NCBI GenBank assembly: GCA_017650105.1
Contig: JAGCFO010000007.1
Coordinates: 44,327 to 108,326, forward strand
DNA: 64,000 bases
Source of the DNA: Bacteroidaceae bacterium
GTDB taxonomy: Bacteria > Bacteroidota > Bacteroidia > Bacteroidales > Bacteroidaceae
Direction of reading: 5' to 3'
Positions 1 through 10,400 of the stretch are shown one piece after another (positions within the stretch are counted from its first letter, which is position 1; each line of letters opens with the position of its first letter). Below the pieces are notes generated by a model. That model made no database searches and was not told where the DNA came from. It saw nothing but the letters and a program-made list of their open reading frames with translations. Made by a program: the position numbers and the translations under genes.

Positions 1-239
1 AGATTACCCTCGAAAGTGTAAAGGGCGTAATCGGAATTCCCGAGAGTGCTCTCGACTTCAACGACGAGAAGACGTTTGTCTATGTAAAGACAGCAGATGG
101 CACATACGAGAAGCGCGAGATAGAAACAGGACTCAGCGACGGGCTTAACATTGAAGTGAAGAGCGGTTTGGCTGAAGGGGATATCGTGCGCGGGCCGAAG
201 ATTATACCCGATGACGACAATAACAAAGTGGCATCCTAA
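1..239 (+). CDS. RND efflux periplasmic adaptor (HlyD family), C-terminal fragment
   Basis: The gene enters from the left edge of the window; only about the last 78 codons are visible and the reading frame starts at base 3. The translated end contains the pattern IPESAL, VYVKTADGTYEKREIETG and a closing GLAEGDIV, which is the usual membrane-proximal beta-domain of RND membrane-fusion proteins. These proteins link an inner-membrane RND pump to an outer-membrane channel. The TolC-type gene that follows after a 15-nt gap supports this reading. The substrate cannot be inferred because the pump gene is not in the window. Confidence 0.75.
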   Translation, partial: ITLESVKGVIGIPESALDFNDEKTFVYVKTADGTYEKREIETGLSDGLNIEVKSGLAEGDIVRGPKIIPDDDNNKVAS

Positions 240-254
240 AACACACATAGAGCA

Positions 255-1625
255 ATGAAGACTAAGAACACAAAAAGAGTCGTTCTCATAGTGGGAGCTA
301 TCATTTTAGCAATCTTCCCTTGCTTTGCCGACAATGCTGCAGATTCGCAACTGACAGCTGACACAGACCATGCTTGGACTCTCTCTGACTGTATAAACCA
401 CGCTATAGAAAACAACATCACTATCAAACAGACAGCCATCAACGTGGAACAGCGCCAAAACGAACTGAGTTCAGCAAAGGCACGAATGCTACCGGGAGTA
501 AGCGCAGGAGCCTCCCAGAGCTACTCTTTCGGGCGAGGACTGACATCCGACAACACGTATGCCCAAACGAATACAACTAACACCTCGCTTTATGTTGGTG
601 CTGACTTTACTCTCTTCCAAGGCTTTGCTATCAAAAACAACATTGAATTGAGCAAGCTAAACCTTGAGGCTGCTACTGAGGACCTAGAGAAAGCGAAGAA
701 CGATATAAGGGTTGCCGTAGCACAAGCATACGTGCAGACACTCTATAATATGGAAATAGCAGAAGTTGCACGAAGCCAAGTGGAAGTAGACTCACTGCAG
801 GTAGAGAGGCTAAAGGCACTCTGTGCCAGCGGAAAGGCAATTTCGGCAGACGTGAGCGTGCAGGAAGCCACGCTTGCGCAGAGCCGTCTCACCGAAACAC
901 AAGCTCTTAACAATCTACATCTTGCCATCCTCGACCTTACACAGCTATTAGAGATTCCTTCACCCGAACATTTTGCTGTAGTACGCCCTAAAGTGGATGA
1001 TATTGACAATGTAATGACAATCACGCCTGACGAAATCTATGCTGAAGCTATGCAGACAAAGCCTGAAGTGCGTGGAGAACGCATCAGACTAGAAGCTGCA
1101 GACAGAAGCATTGACATCGCAAAATCTGGATGGTACCCGTCCTTGTCGCTGAGCACAGGATTCGGTTCTAACTATTATACTATGTCGAGCATGCCATCTC
1201 CGAGTTTTAGCACGCAGATAAAAAACAACTTCAGTCCCAGCCTCGGACTTTCGATGAGTATCCCTATCTTCGACCGACTCACTACGAGGAACAACGTGCG
1301 TTCTGCACGCATGACATATCGTATGCAAGAGCTGCAACTTGAGAATGTGAGCAAAAATCTCTATAAGGAGATACAGCAGGCATACTATAATGCCGTAGCT
1401 GCCGAGAGCAAGTACAGAGGCAGCATGACGGCGGAGAAGAGCGCAAAGGAGGCTTTTGAGGTAGTGAGCGCCAAATACGAGAACAGCAAGGCAAACGCCA
1501 CAGAGTTTAACGAGGCAAAGAATAGGTTTATGTCGGCATCGTCAGAGATGGTGCAGGCACGATATCAGTATCTCTATCAGTCTCGGCTTCTCGACTTCTA
1601 TCGTGGCAAGGAGCTGGCGTTCTAA
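255..1625 (+). CDS. TolC-family outer-membrane efflux channel
   Basis: The 456-residue protein has an N-terminal signal sequence of about 25 residues ending near CFA. It then shows the two OEP repeats typical of TolC: WTLSDCINHAIENN near residue 40, long coiled-coil segments with repeated ALNNLHLAI-type heptads, and a second helical barrel after residue 280. TolC proteins form trimeric channels across the outer membrane and periplasm for RND or ABC exporters. The gene sits 15 nt behind the adaptor gene, so the two are probably co-transcribed. The length fits the Bacteroidota branch of the family. Confidence 0.9.
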   Translation: MKTKNTKRVVLIVGAIILAIFPCFADNAADSQLTADTDHAWTLSDCINHAIENNITIKQTAINVEQRQNELSSAKARMLPGVSAGASQSYSFGRGLTSDNTYAQTNTTNTSLYVGADFTLFQGFAIKNNIELSKLNLEAATEDLEKAKNDIRVAVAQAYVQTLYNMEIAEVARSQVEVDSLQVERLKALCASGKAISADVSVQEATLAQSRLTETQALNNLHLAILDLTQLLEIPSPEHFAVVRPKVDDIDNVMTITPDEIYAEAMQTKPEVRGERIRLEAADRSIDIAKSGWYPSLSLSTGFGSNYYTMSSMPSPSFSTQIKNNFSPSLGLSMSIPIFDRLTTRNNVRSARMTYRMQELQLENVSKNLYKEIQQAYYNAVAAESKYRGSMTAEKSAKEAFEVVSAKYENSKANATEFNEAKNRFMSASSEMVQARYQYLYQSRLLDFYRGKELAF

Positions 1626-1656
1626 ACCTCCCTCTCCTTTATTCCAGCAACAAAAA

Positions 1657-1686
1657 GAAAGGTACGGCACATTTGCCGTACCTTTC
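1657..1686. terminator. Bidirectional hairpin terminator between tolC-like and MFS genes
   Basis: A perfect 13-bp inverted repeat (GAAAGGTACGGCA) with a 4-nt loop lies between two convergent genes. On the minus strand it is followed by a T-run (CTTTTTG), giving a good intrinsic terminator for the sugar porter gene. It can also serve the channel gene on the plus strand. Confidence 0.8.
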
Positions 1687-1721
1687 GTGTATCATAACGA
1701 AAAGAGGAACAAAGGGGATTT

Positions 1722-3191
1722 TTATTTGTCCTTTTTCTTGCCCCAGAGGCGTGTCATATCTTCCAATGTCTTGCCCTTCGTCTCAGGCACTAGTCGCCAA
1801 ACAAAGATGGCTGCTATCACACAGATGATACCATAGAGCGTATATACAAACATATGTCCAAACTTGTCGCCCATGTTCCCAAACTCCATATTATAGAGCG
1901 GCACAAACGTGGAACTGACGATAAAGTTGAAAATCCACTGGAAGGCGACAGCTACTGCCACAGCTGCTCCGCGGATAGTATTGGGGAAGATTTCGCTGAT
2001 AAGTACCCAGCAGATAGGTCCCCAAGAGAACATGAAGCATGCGCTGTAGAAAATAATGCTAATAACGCAGACAATGGGAGGCAGCACCACAATGTTGCAG
2101 AGAGCTACTCCAAAAGCCCCTATCGCCATACCGATACTCCCCCAGATGAGAAGAGGTTTGCGCCCTATCTTCTCCACCGTGAAGATAGCGACAAGAGTGA
2201 AGAGGATATTTACCACACCCATGATTACAGTCTGCACCATTGGGCTTTCCATACCCATAGAAGCGAAGATACGCGGTGCGAAATAGAGCACAGCATTGAT
2301 GCCCACAGCCTGTTGGAACACGCTCAACATAATGCCAATGAAAACTACAAGGAACCCGTAGCTGAATAGGCGCTCAGTCTTCTGAGTTGTTGTAGCCTTG
2401 ATGTCGGCAAGAATCTCTCGTGCGCGTTCAACGCCGTTGATGCGACTCAAGACGTAAAGAGCTTTTTCATCACGTCCTGTCATAGCCAAATGACGCGGTG
2501 TTTCCGGAACGAGCAAGATTAGCAGAGTGAAGAGTCCGGCAGGAACACATTCGCTGACAAACATCACGCGCCAACCTTCGGCAGCATACCACGAGGGATC
2601 AACGTTGTTCAGCAGAGTGCTCAGCGGATTGAGGTGACTGCGCATGATGAGGAAGTTGACAAAATAGACAACCAACTGTCCGAAAATGATGGCAAACTGG
2701 TTCCACGACACAAGGGTTCCGCGCAGACGACTTGGAGCAACCTCTGCGATATACATGGGGCAGATAGCCGATGCCATACCGACGCCGATACCTCCCAATA
2801 CGCGGTAAAGATTGAAGGCAACAAGCAGGCCCTTGCTGGCATCTCCCTTCTGGAAGAAGAAAAACTCTGGATAGTAGCTACCGGCTGCTGAAAGGAAGAA
2901 GCAGACACCTGCGATGAACAGGGCACGCTTACGTCCCAATCGCGTAGCCATAAATCCGGATATAGCGCTACCGATGATACAGCCTATGAGCGCACTCGAC
3001 GAAGTGATGCCATGCAGCGCATCGGTGTACTGGAAGTCAGAGGCTTGATTGAAGAACATCTGCAGGCCTCCCTCAGCTCCGCTGATGACAGCAGTGTCAT
3101 AGCCAAAGAGCAAGCCTCCGATAACGGCAACCAGCACTATAGAAAAAAGGTATAGCTTGCTGCCGTTTTGTGTGGGGGTATAGGTTTTCAT
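1722..3191 (-). CDS. MFS sugar/H+ symporter (XylE-like sugar porter)
   Basis: The protein of about 489 residues carries the sugar-porter signatures GYDTAVISGA in TM1, RLGRKRAL after TM2, RVLGGIGVGMAS, SRLRGTLVSWNQ, PETPRHLA after TM6, GRKPLL and PETKGKTLE at the end. These place it in the XylE/GLUT-like family, which imports a hexose or pentose with a proton across the inner membrane. The exact sugar is not determined. I chose the ATG at 3191 over an in-frame GTG at 3224 because it directly precedes the normal N terminus (MKTYTPTQ). No regulator or sugar-kinase gene is adjacent. Confidence 0.88.
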   Translation of the reverse strand: MKTYTPTQNGSKLYLFSIVLVAVIGGLLFGYDTAVISGAEGGLQMFFNQASDFQYTDALHGITSSSALIGCIIGSAISGFMATRLGRKRALFIAGVCFFLSAAGSYYPEFFFFQKGDASKGLLVAFNLYRVLGGIGVGMASAICPMYIAEVAPSRLRGTLVSWNQFAIIFGQLVVYFVNFLIMRSHLNPLSTLLNNVDPSWYAAEGWRVMFVSECVPAGLFTLLILLVPETPRHLAMTGRDEKALYVLSRINGVERAREILADIKATTTQKTERLFSYGFLVVFIGIMLSVFQQAVGINAVLYFAPRIFASMGMESPMVQTVIMGVVNILFTLVAIFTVEKIGRKPLLIWGSIGMAIGAFGVALCNIVVLPPIVCVISIIFYSACFMFSWGPICWVLISEIFPNTIRGAAVAVAVAFQWIFNFIVSSTFVPLYNMEFGNMGDKFGHMFVYTLYGIICVIAAIFVWRLVPETKGKTLEDMTRLWGKKKDK

Positions 3192-3261
3192 GTCAAGATT
3201 TTTAAACGATTGTTCTCCCTGCACGAGTCAGGAAGAACAATCAAGTTTGACTAATGGTTTT

Positions 3262-4452
3262 TTACTTTATGCCCAATTTCTTACGAATATCCTTAGGCAC
3301 AGCATCCTTATGCACGAGGATGTTGATAGTCTTATAAGCTACAAAAGGATAGCTCACATACCAGCAGCCTCCGTGAGGACCATAGGTGCCCCATGAGTTT
3401 TTCATCATAAAGTACTCTTTGCCGTCCTTATCCTTAGCGATACCGTAAATCACCATACCATGATCGTCGGTTGTCTCCCAGTTATCGTAGCCGAGCTGAC
3501 GCATTTCCTGAGTGATTTCCTTCTCCCCTGTGGCAGGTTTTGCTTCGGTAGCACCCTTGCCGTTGTCACCAGTCCAACGAGCGGCGTCGCTGCCTTCCTT
3601 GCTCTCTACGGGTTTGTCGTCGGGCACAGTTACCACACCTTTAGTACGGTCGAATCCCTTCTCGCTCACGTCAGCGCCCCAAGCAAACGTGTAACCATTG
3701 CGTACTGCATAGTCCATTGTCTGCATCAGCTCATCGAGAGGAAGGTTATAAGAGCGTCCCCAGCGCCAGTTGTCCTGCACTTCGATTACGAACTGCTCGT
3801 AGAAGGGGTGATGGGTAAAGGATGTCAGGCTCACATAGTCGTCAAGATTAAGACCGAGCGAAGCGGCAAAGGTCTGTGGAGTGTAGGTTTTGCCTTTATA
3901 TTCGAACTTCTCGGGAATCTCTCCGAAGTAGTGCTCGTAGATAGAACTGAGGTCTTTCTTCCACACGGGGTTCACATTCTTGAAGTTCCCCTTAGCAATA
4001 GTGGAAACGACAGCTCCTGTCACCTTCTGCAGCTGAGTGAAGTTGAAGAGTGAATCGCCATAAAGCGTGCCGGGGGCAGGCATTGCGTCCTGAGGCACAA
4101 TACCATAGTGTTTCAGGCAATATACGGCATCGTAGAAAGAACCACCCTCGCTGAAGCTCACATCACCGTGAGTACGTACGGCAGCATCAGCGCGATCCAG
4201 ATAAGTAAGGTAGCAGAGATACGATTCGTTGAGGTCGTACTCTCCCTTGCCCATACGGAGAAGTTCGCTCTCAAAGAATCCGAGGGAAGAATAAGCCCAG
4301 CATGTTCCGCTACGATGCTGATCCTTAACGGAAGTAATGGCGTTTTCTACTACTGGAGTAAAATCGGAACTCTCTTCTTTCTTTTCGTCCTGTGCAGAGC
4401 ACACTACAGGAATCATAATGGCCGAAAGAGCCAATGCAAAAATTTTTTTCAT
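3262..4452 (-). CDS. Secreted C1B (bleomycin hydrolase/PepC-like) cysteine peptidase
   Basis: The 396-residue protein has a signal peptide (MKKIFALALSAIMIPVVCSA). Its papain-fold active site reads SGTCWAYSSLGFFESE (catalytic Cys), then DDHGMVIYG (His) and MMKNSWGTYGPHGG (Asn). The spacing and C1B-like length match the bleomycin hydrolase/aminopeptidase C group that is common in Bacteroidota as periplasmic or surface peptidases. I chose the ATG at 4452 because it gives a standard signal peptide; an upstream in-frame TTG adds five residues. The gene is monocistronic and divergent from the epimerase gene. Confidence 0.85.
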   Translation of the reverse strand: MKKIFALALSAIMIPVVCSAQDEKKEESSDFTPVVENAITSVKDQHRSGTCWAYSSLGFFESELLRMGKGEYDLNESYLCYLTYLDRADAAVRTHGDVSFSEGGSFYDAVYCLKHYGIVPQDAMPAPGTLYGDSLFNFTQLQKVTGAVVSTIAKGNFKNVNPVWKKDLSSIYEHYFGEIPEKFEYKGKTYTPQTFAASLGLNLDDYVSLTSFTHHPFYEQFVIEVQDNWRWGRSYNLPLDELMQTMDYAVRNGYTFAWGADVSEKGFDRTKGVVTVPDDKPVESKEGSDAARWTGDNGKGATEAKPATGEKEITQEMRQLGYDNWETTDDHGMVIYGIAKDKDGKEYFMMKNSWGTYGPHGGCWYVSYPFVAYKTINILVHKDAVPKDIRKKLGIK

Positions 4453-4515
4453 GTTTTCTATAAGCAATTAATTGTGGTGTTCTATGTTTAATGAGCCGTA
4501 ACGGCAAAATTTTTG

Positions 4516-4523
4516 CAAATATA
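4516..4523 (-). promoter_or_regulatory. Bacteroidota -7 box for the C1B peptidase gene
   Basis: On the minus strand this reads TATATTTG, matching TAnnTTTG, 63 nt before the peptidase ATG. A clean -33 TTTG at the expected distance is not visible, so this is a partial promoter match. Confidence 0.45.
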
Positions 4524-4542
4524 GTCTTTTTCTTTTTTATTC

Positions 4543-4573
4543 TTTGTCTTTCGGTACATTTTTTCTACTTTTG
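4543..4573 (+). promoter_or_regulatory. Bacteroidota promoter for the epimerase gene
   Basis: TTTG at 4543-4546 and TACTTTTG at 4566-4573 are separated by 19 nt, matching the Bacteroidota sigma-ABfr consensus. The -7 box lies 23 nt before the ATG at 4597, so the 5' UTR is short. Confidence 0.75.
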
Positions 4574-4596
4574 CAAAAAATAATAAGGAAAAAGAC

Positions 4597-5634
4597 ATGA
4601 AAGTATTAGTTACCGGTTCAGCCGGATTCATTGGTTCCAAGTTAGCTTATCGTCTTGCAGAGCGTGGGGACGAGGTTGTGGGGCTCGACAACATCAACGA
4701 CTATTATGACGTGCGCCTCAAGATAGGGCGTCTGGCAGAATGTGGCATCACGCGCCCTGCCGACTATTTCTACGATGACGAGATGGTACAGAGCACGCTT
4801 TTCCCCTCTTACCGATTCACTCGCACCGACCTCACCCATCGCGAGGCTCTCGAGAAGCTGTTTGCCGAGGAGAACTTCGACGTTGTCGTGAACTTAGCGG
4901 CTCAAGCTGGGGTGCGTTACTCTATTACCAATCCTTATGCCTATCTCGACAGCAATCTGGTAGGGTTTATGAATATCCTTGAGTGCTGCCGACACAATCA
5001 GGTGAAATACCTTGTCTATGCTTCTTCCTCTTCGGTATATGGGCTTAACAGCAAAGTTCCCTTCAGCGAAGACGATATGGTGGATTCCCCCGTCAGCCTC
5101 TATGCTGCCAGCAAGAAGGCCAACGAGCTGATGGCTCACGCATATAGCAAGCTCTACTCCTTGCCTACCACAGGATTGCGCTTCTTTACCGTGTATGGTC
5201 CTTGGGGACGTCCCGATATGGCCCCAATGCTCTTTGCCAAAGCCATTTCCAATGGGGAGCCTATCAAAGTGTTCAATCACGGCGATTTGAGCCGCGACTT
5301 TACTTTCGTCGACGACATCATCAAGGGCACGATGCAAGTTATCGACAACCCTCCCGTAGCAGAACTCTGCCCCAACGAAGTTCCTTGGCGCGTATATAAC
5401 ATAGGTTGTTCTCAGCCCGTCAAGCTGATGGATTTCATCAGCGAGATAGAAAACGCCCTCGGCGTAGAAGCTAAGAAAGAATTTCTGCCGATGCAGCAAG
5501 GAGATGTCTATCAGACGTATGCCGATACCACAAAGCTTGAAAAAGAGATGGGCTATCGTCCCACGACTTCACTCCACGAGGGTATCGCACAGTTTATCGC
5601 TTGGTACAAGTCTGACAAGAATCCCTTGCGATAA
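4597..5634 (+). CDS. NAD-dependent UDP-sugar epimerase (UDP-glucuronate 4-epimerase type)
   Basis: The 345-residue extended SDR protein has the Rossmann motif GSAGFIGSKLA at the N terminus. The segment GLDNINDYYDVRLKIGRL is characteristic of UDP-glucuronate 4-epimerases. The catalytic YAASKKANE and the downstream FFTVYGPWGRPDMA also fit. The likely reaction interconverts UDP-glucuronate and UDP-galacturonate, supplying surface polysaccharide synthesis. The gene is alone, with its own promoter and a terminator hairpin directly after the stop. UDP-glucose 4-epimerase is a less likely alternative. Confidence 0.85.
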   Translation: MKVLVTGSAGFIGSKLAYRLAERGDEVVGLDNINDYYDVRLKIGRLAECGITRPADYFYDDEMVQSTLFPSYRFTRTDLTHREALEKLFAEENFDVVVNLAAQAGVRYSITNPYAYLDSNLVGFMNILECCRHNQVKYLVYASSSSVYGLNSKVPFSEDDMVDSPVSLYAASKKANELMAHAYSKLYSLPTTGLRFFTVYGPWGRPDMAPMLFAKAISNGEPIKVFNHGDLSRDFTFVDDIIKGTMQVIDNPPVAELCPNEVPWRVYNIGCSQPVKLMDFISEIENALGVEAKKEFLPMQQGDVYQTYADTTKLEKEMGYRPTTSLHEGIAQFIAWYKSDKNPLR

Positions 5635-5676
5635 GCGAATGTAGGGAATCCGCATGTGCGGATTCCCTACATTCGC
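5635..5676 (+). terminator. Perfect 20-bp hairpin after the epimerase gene
   Basis: The two 20-nt arms (5635-5654 and 5657-5676) are exact reverse complements with only two bases between them. The hairpin starts immediately after the stop codon and ends with TTTCTG. It is longer than a typical intrinsic terminator but is placed like one. Confidence 0.65.
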
Positions 5677-5751
5677 TTTCTGTTATCGTCTTTCTCGGAA
5701 GATAAGCTGGGAAAGTAAGGCTTCATCTACGAAGTAGCCCCTCCCATTAGA

Positions 5752-5782
5752 AAGGAAAAGAGCATTCAAGGCTCTTTTCCTT
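5752..5782. terminator. Second hairpin, 12-bp stem
   Basis: AAGGAAAAGAGC pairs with its reverse complement across a 7-nt loop. It lies in the gap between the convergent epimerase gene and the 5993-6478 gene and could terminate either one. The remainder of the gap (5783-5992) is AT-rich and shows no gene. Confidence 0.5.
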
Positions 5783-5992
5783 ATGTTGTTATGTCCGAAG
5801 CCACGTTTGAGGCCTAAGGAAAAAACCGCTTAGTTGACTACAAACCCCTGTTCTTTCTCCAAAAAGTCAAAACGACAAAGAAAAAATCATTAATATGCCA
5901 TGAAAATATATTTCCACGCCGTGAAGAAATTTTTAGATAAATAACTTCGTGACTTTTTTTTGTTAATCTGGACTTTTTATTAAATAGTTTCC

Positions 5993-6478
5993 TCAATCAA
6001 AGTCTTTAATAATAACCCAGATAATTAAGCCTGCTATTAAAGCAAGCAGGATGACATTAGACCAGTTGATATACCGCTCCTTCTTTCCATTATCGTGTTT
6101 GAAATAATGTCCTAAAAACTTACTATGTCGTGAGTTTATGTTCAACACTATTTCTTCATCTTCTGAAAAGTACTTGTTCTTTACCGCTATTATCAGTTGT
6201 TGGGCTTGCGCAATCAACCTGTCGCACTCAACTATTTCATCTTCCAACTCCACAGTATCTTCAAATTCAGCAGGATATTGATGCTCTCGTTCTTCCTCAT
6301 CGTCAATCGCTTCATAAGAAAGGTTTGATTTCAGCCTATATACATCTGCTTGTATTTCGGAAAGTTTTTCTTTCAAGTCTGACAGGTCGAATGAAGGGTC
6401 AGATTTAAAATCTTTCTGCATTAGTGCAGAAAGGAATCCAATACCATTTTTAACGGCAGCCGATTCGTTCTCAAACAT
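5993..6478 (-). CDS. Hypothetical C-terminally anchored membrane protein
   Basis: I do not recognise this 161-residue protein. It is soluble and acidic over most of its length, with an EEE/DDEEE-rich stretch around residues 55-80 and probable helices on either side. It ends in one hydrophobic segment (NVILLALIAGLIIWVII) with a short charged tail, so it is probably tail-anchored. The gene is AT-rich compared with the surrounding chromosome and lies 5 nt after the glycosylase gene, so the two are probably one transcript. No catalytic motif is visible. Confidence 0.6.
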   Translation of the reverse strand: MFENESAAVKNGIGFLSALMQKDFKSDPSFDLSDLKEKLSEIQADVYRLKSNLSYEAIDDEEEREHQYPAEFEDTVELEDEIVECDRLIAQAQQLIIAVKNKYFSEDEEIVLNINSRHSKFLGHYFKHDNGKKERYINWSNVILLALIAGLIIWVIIKDFD

Positions 6479-6483
6479 AACGC

Positions 6484-7002
6484 TTATTCAAATATTCTGT
6501 TCCATTCTTTTGCAAGGACATTCAAATCACCCCATCCATGATTGGCATTAACGCCACTTGTTTCCGGCATTCGTAATACACGTATTTGATTGTTCGGGAA
6601 TACTTTCTTCACTTTCTTTCTGATTTTTTTTCCAAACTTCTTATACTTCCCAAATCCGTTGATTGCGATTGTATTTATTGTTGGATGATTTGACAGGAAA
6701 CCACAAATATCAACCGGCCTAGCATCGCTAATCTTGTTGTCACAGCTCCCTATACGAATAGCGGATTCGTAATAATCCCACAATGCAATATGATACTTTG
6801 CCAATAACTGCTTCTTTTCATTGTAATTGGTCGGTGTCGGTTCATTTTTCAGTAGGCACAATACTTTCCATATCCTGTTTGAATTGGAATAGTAATATTC
6901 ATTTTCTCTAAGCGATTCTTGGCCTGGTAATGTGCCGAGTATCACGATTCTGGGATTATCGCACAATAGGGGCTCAAATCCGTATGTCCGTTTTTCATCC
7001 AT
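6484..7002 (-). CDS. Uracil/hypoxanthine-DNA glycosylase family protein
   Basis: The 172-residue protein has motif 1 ILGTLPGQESLRENEYYY, followed by SNRIWKVL, ALWDYYESAIR with IGSCDNKI, TIAINGFGKY and a closing LRMPETSGVNANHGW. This order matches the small hypoxanthine/deoxyinosine-DNA glycosylase branch of the UDG superfamily. Those enzymes excise deaminated bases from DNA. The usual LPSTSPAN-type motif 2 is altered to MPETSGVNAN, so substrate preference is uncertain. It forms an AT-rich pair with the downstream anchored protein. Confidence 0.75.
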   Translation of the reverse strand: MDEKRTYGFEPLLCDNPRIVILGTLPGQESLRENEYYYSNSNRIWKVLCLLKNEPTPTNYNEKKQLLAKYHIALWDYYESAIRIGSCDNKISDARPVDICGFLSNHPTINTIAINGFGKYKKFGKKIRKKVKKVFPNNQIRVLRMPETSGVNANHGWGDLNVLAKEWNRIFE

Positions 7003-7230
7003 TGAATTTATAGTAATTTATAATAAACTTCATATGTCCACGCTCGTGCAATTTCACGAAAGGGTAAAAAATGTCACAAAAGTAAAGAAATATCGGAGAG
7101 GACAAGACGTTTTCCTTTCTCTTTTGGGAAAAACTCTCAGTTTTGATTTTTACGTCAACCCAAAAGCAATTTGTTATGTTAAAAAAGGATGCCTTTCTAA
7201 AAAGCCCGTCTCAGCCCGCTTTCGCGAGGA

Positions 7231-7360
7231 TGAAATATGAAGAAAGAAGCTCGCAGTATGAAGGAAGAAAAATTATTTTTCCCTTCTACATCTCACGAGA
7301 TTCCTTCTTCATATCGCGCGCTTCCTTCTCCAAAATTTTTTTTCCTTTGAGAAAAAGAAT
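7231..7360. repeat. Intergenic AT-rich repeat, copy 1
   Basis: This part of the 7003-7434 gap carries the modules of an intergenic repeat family: ATGAAATATGAAGAAAGAA (shared with the copy at 22.2 kb), CCCTTCT, TTCATATCGCGCG, CCTTCTCC and AAAATTTTTTTT. No coding sequence is convincing in the rest of the gap. Confidence 0.6.
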
Positions 7361-7434
7361 TCTTTCGTTTGTCTTATATCACCAAGTCACAAAAATCACT
7401 TTGGCACAACAAACTGACAGAACGGATTCCTCCG

Positions 7435-10400
7435 TCAGGGGCGAAGAATGAACTTGCTTCCGTTTCGGATATAGAGAGTGCCAGGCAGAGGATGGCTGAC
7501 ACGACGTCCGAAGAGGTCGTAGACAGCATCGTCGGGCTCTTTTTCGTCTGATATTCGCAAGACAGAAGTAGCTCCGTCCGCATCATAGAGCATAAGCTCT
7601 GCAAGGCCGAAGTCAGAATAGAGATTAGCGTCGTTTCCGGGGTGTGAACGGTAGTTGACATCTTCTATTGTGAGACGCACGTAGAGGGCATTCTCTCCAA
7701 GATCAACTACCGGGCTTCGGTAAGCAGAAGCCTTATCGGCAATGTAGCCTCCGTCTTGAGGATAGGCATTGGGTATGTTGAAGAGGACTCCTACTTCATT
7801 CCACGTTTCTCCGTCGGGAGAGGTGCTTATTCCTATCTTGAAGGGGCGCATGGAGGGATTGGTAGGACTGTATGCCTCAGTTACGAGATAGACGTAGCGT
7901 GTGTTGCCGTTGAGAGCGACTTGGAGGTATGGGCGCTTGCCGGAAAAGATTTCATCTACTTCGGCAGCGACAGCATTCGAGCGATACTTGGTGCTTGCTT
8001 TCCCGTCGATGAGCTTGGCAAGGTCTGACAGACGTCCTCCCAGCAGATTGGTGCTGATTTGAGCAGCATCGGTGATAAGAGGATACTGGGCAGTGAAGGG
8101 ATACTGGGCAGTGAGTTCCTCTTGCTGCTGCATGAGTTGCTGCGAGTGATTTACGGCAGCAAGACGATTGTCGTCAACGGGAGTAAATCGCCACGAAGCG
8201 GGTGTTGCCGGCTCATTGGTAGGAGCAATACCAACTACACGCCCTCCTGTGCCCATTCCGGAATCAAAGAAATCGGGATAATAGTCGAGTCCGTTCTCTT
8301 CAGAGCGAATGGCATACTCCCCATCGGCAAGGGTATAGATGAGCTGAACTTTGTCGCCCTCTGGAGTGAGGAAAGCATAACTTTCATCAGCAAGATGCAG
8401 ACTTGTGCCCGTTGCGTAATTGCGGATAAGGTAGCGACAAGCCTTGTTGACTGTTTCGAGGTAGCGCACTTCCCACACAAAGGCAGGATTCGAGTAATCT
8501 ACGTTGTTCCAAGCGACAAGGGTGTCTCCGAATGCATAGAGAGCCTTAGTGAAGGGAATATCGAAGGCATTCTCGATGTAATAAAGTCCGTCTTCGATGT
8601 CACGCCTTACAAGTATAGCATCGTAAGCCGCACGTAACTGCTCCTCAAGAGCTGCATACTCCTCTTCAGAAAGGGAACGATTGGCAAGAGCGCTCTGCGC
8701 TTGAAGGAGAACAGCAAGGTAGGCATCTGCCGTAGTCCTGTCAAACGTACTGCTATAATAGTTGTTGCCGTCGGAATTGAAAGCAGCAACGCAAGCGGAT
8801 AACGAGAGGTAGGCAGGTGAACTGTAGCTTGCAAATACATGAGTGGCATCGGTAAGACGCTGGATGTCGTAGTCGCCTGCAAGTCCTGCCCGGAAGCGAG
8901 CGGTAACATCATCGTAAAGGCTCTTGAAATCGTTGACAATAGCAGCATCGACAATATGAGTGGACTTTACTCCATAAAGGGCAATGCTGTCAAGATGGAA
9001 GCGATGATGACCCTCAACAAGGTTTTCTGTTCCGTCAACATCGTAGTTGATATTGTTAACCTCAATTCGTAAGTAACGATAAAGCTCTGGGATGCTGACT
9101 ATACCAGTACTCCAATCGGAAGTGGAGACAGCCTCATCTTCGGAATATGCTCTTTGAAGGTCATAGGGTAGCGCATTGGGTAATGCGTCGTAGACAGCAA
9201 GAGAGGTCCATGTGGCAGCATCGTTGCTGGCATAGAGTGTTACCTTCGACGGGCGGCCCAGCATTCTTTGACTATAAGTGTGAAGGATGAAGTCCTTCGA
9301 AGGAGTGCTGCCGAAGTCAACAAGCACATAGGAATCTGCATCGTCTGACGTAATGGTGTTGGCAACGATAGCGAGGGGCTTGTCCTCAACGTAGCATCTG
9401 TTAAAAATATCGGATGCCTCTGCGAGAGAATGCTTGACGCGCGCTGTGTTAAGGTCAGCAGAATTGGCACGAACAAGGCTAACAGTCTTTGCTATACTAA
9501 TAGAATTGGTGGTACCAGCATACTGGGAAGCGAGCAAGGCGAATCCACTTTCACAAATGTTGGTGCCTGAGATTACATAGCTATCGTCAGGCCTGCCGAG
9601 AGGAGCAACTGTGAAATCTTCGTTTACGATTACCCTGAAGCCAGAAGCGAGGTTACGGTAGCAATGATTCTGACTCACATCATCTTTCTCCCTTATCCAC
9701 AACTGAGTGGGATCTGTAGCGTCAAAATCGTGCCAAACAAGACTATCGGTACCACTAACGGCTGGATGAGATTGGAGTGTCTTCTCACAAAGAGTGGCAG
9801 CGTCAGAAGGACGATTGATAACGAGGTAGTAGGCTTCGAAGGGTTCATCAGCTACTGGCTTTAGACTCTCGAAGGGAATACCCTCAAGTTTGAACTCCTT
9901 GAAGCTGAGGCAAGACTGTTCCCTCATATTGACAATTACCCCCAACGACACCTCTGCTGCCTGGGGCAGAGTGAAGCTGACGGAGCACTCGTTGAGCATA
10001 TTCCATGCTATCGCACCCGATTCACAATCTTCCTCGCCCAGAAGGGTTGAGCCGTAGTTGACAAGGATTCGACTGGTCTGTGTAGAAGTACCGTCGCTGA
10101 GGGTGCAGGAGAAAGTATATTGCCCTGCAGGCAGCGTAACAGTCTGCCATAAATGATAGTCGAGGAGTTCATCAGCGAAGTTGCTCCAGATGGTTTCTAT
10201 TGTGATATCGTTTCCATGTGAGGTATCCACATGTGCACCAGTGATGATGTTGCCGTTAACAATAGCGTTGGCTTCCTTCCATCCGCTGCGCTGAGTACCC
10301 ATTTCTAGCCTGCGGAAACGGCTGCTGTTTGTGGGATTGACTGTACCGCTTGCTGTGTAATAAGGACGCTGGTAATTGGTAAGGTACTGTGCTGTAATGT

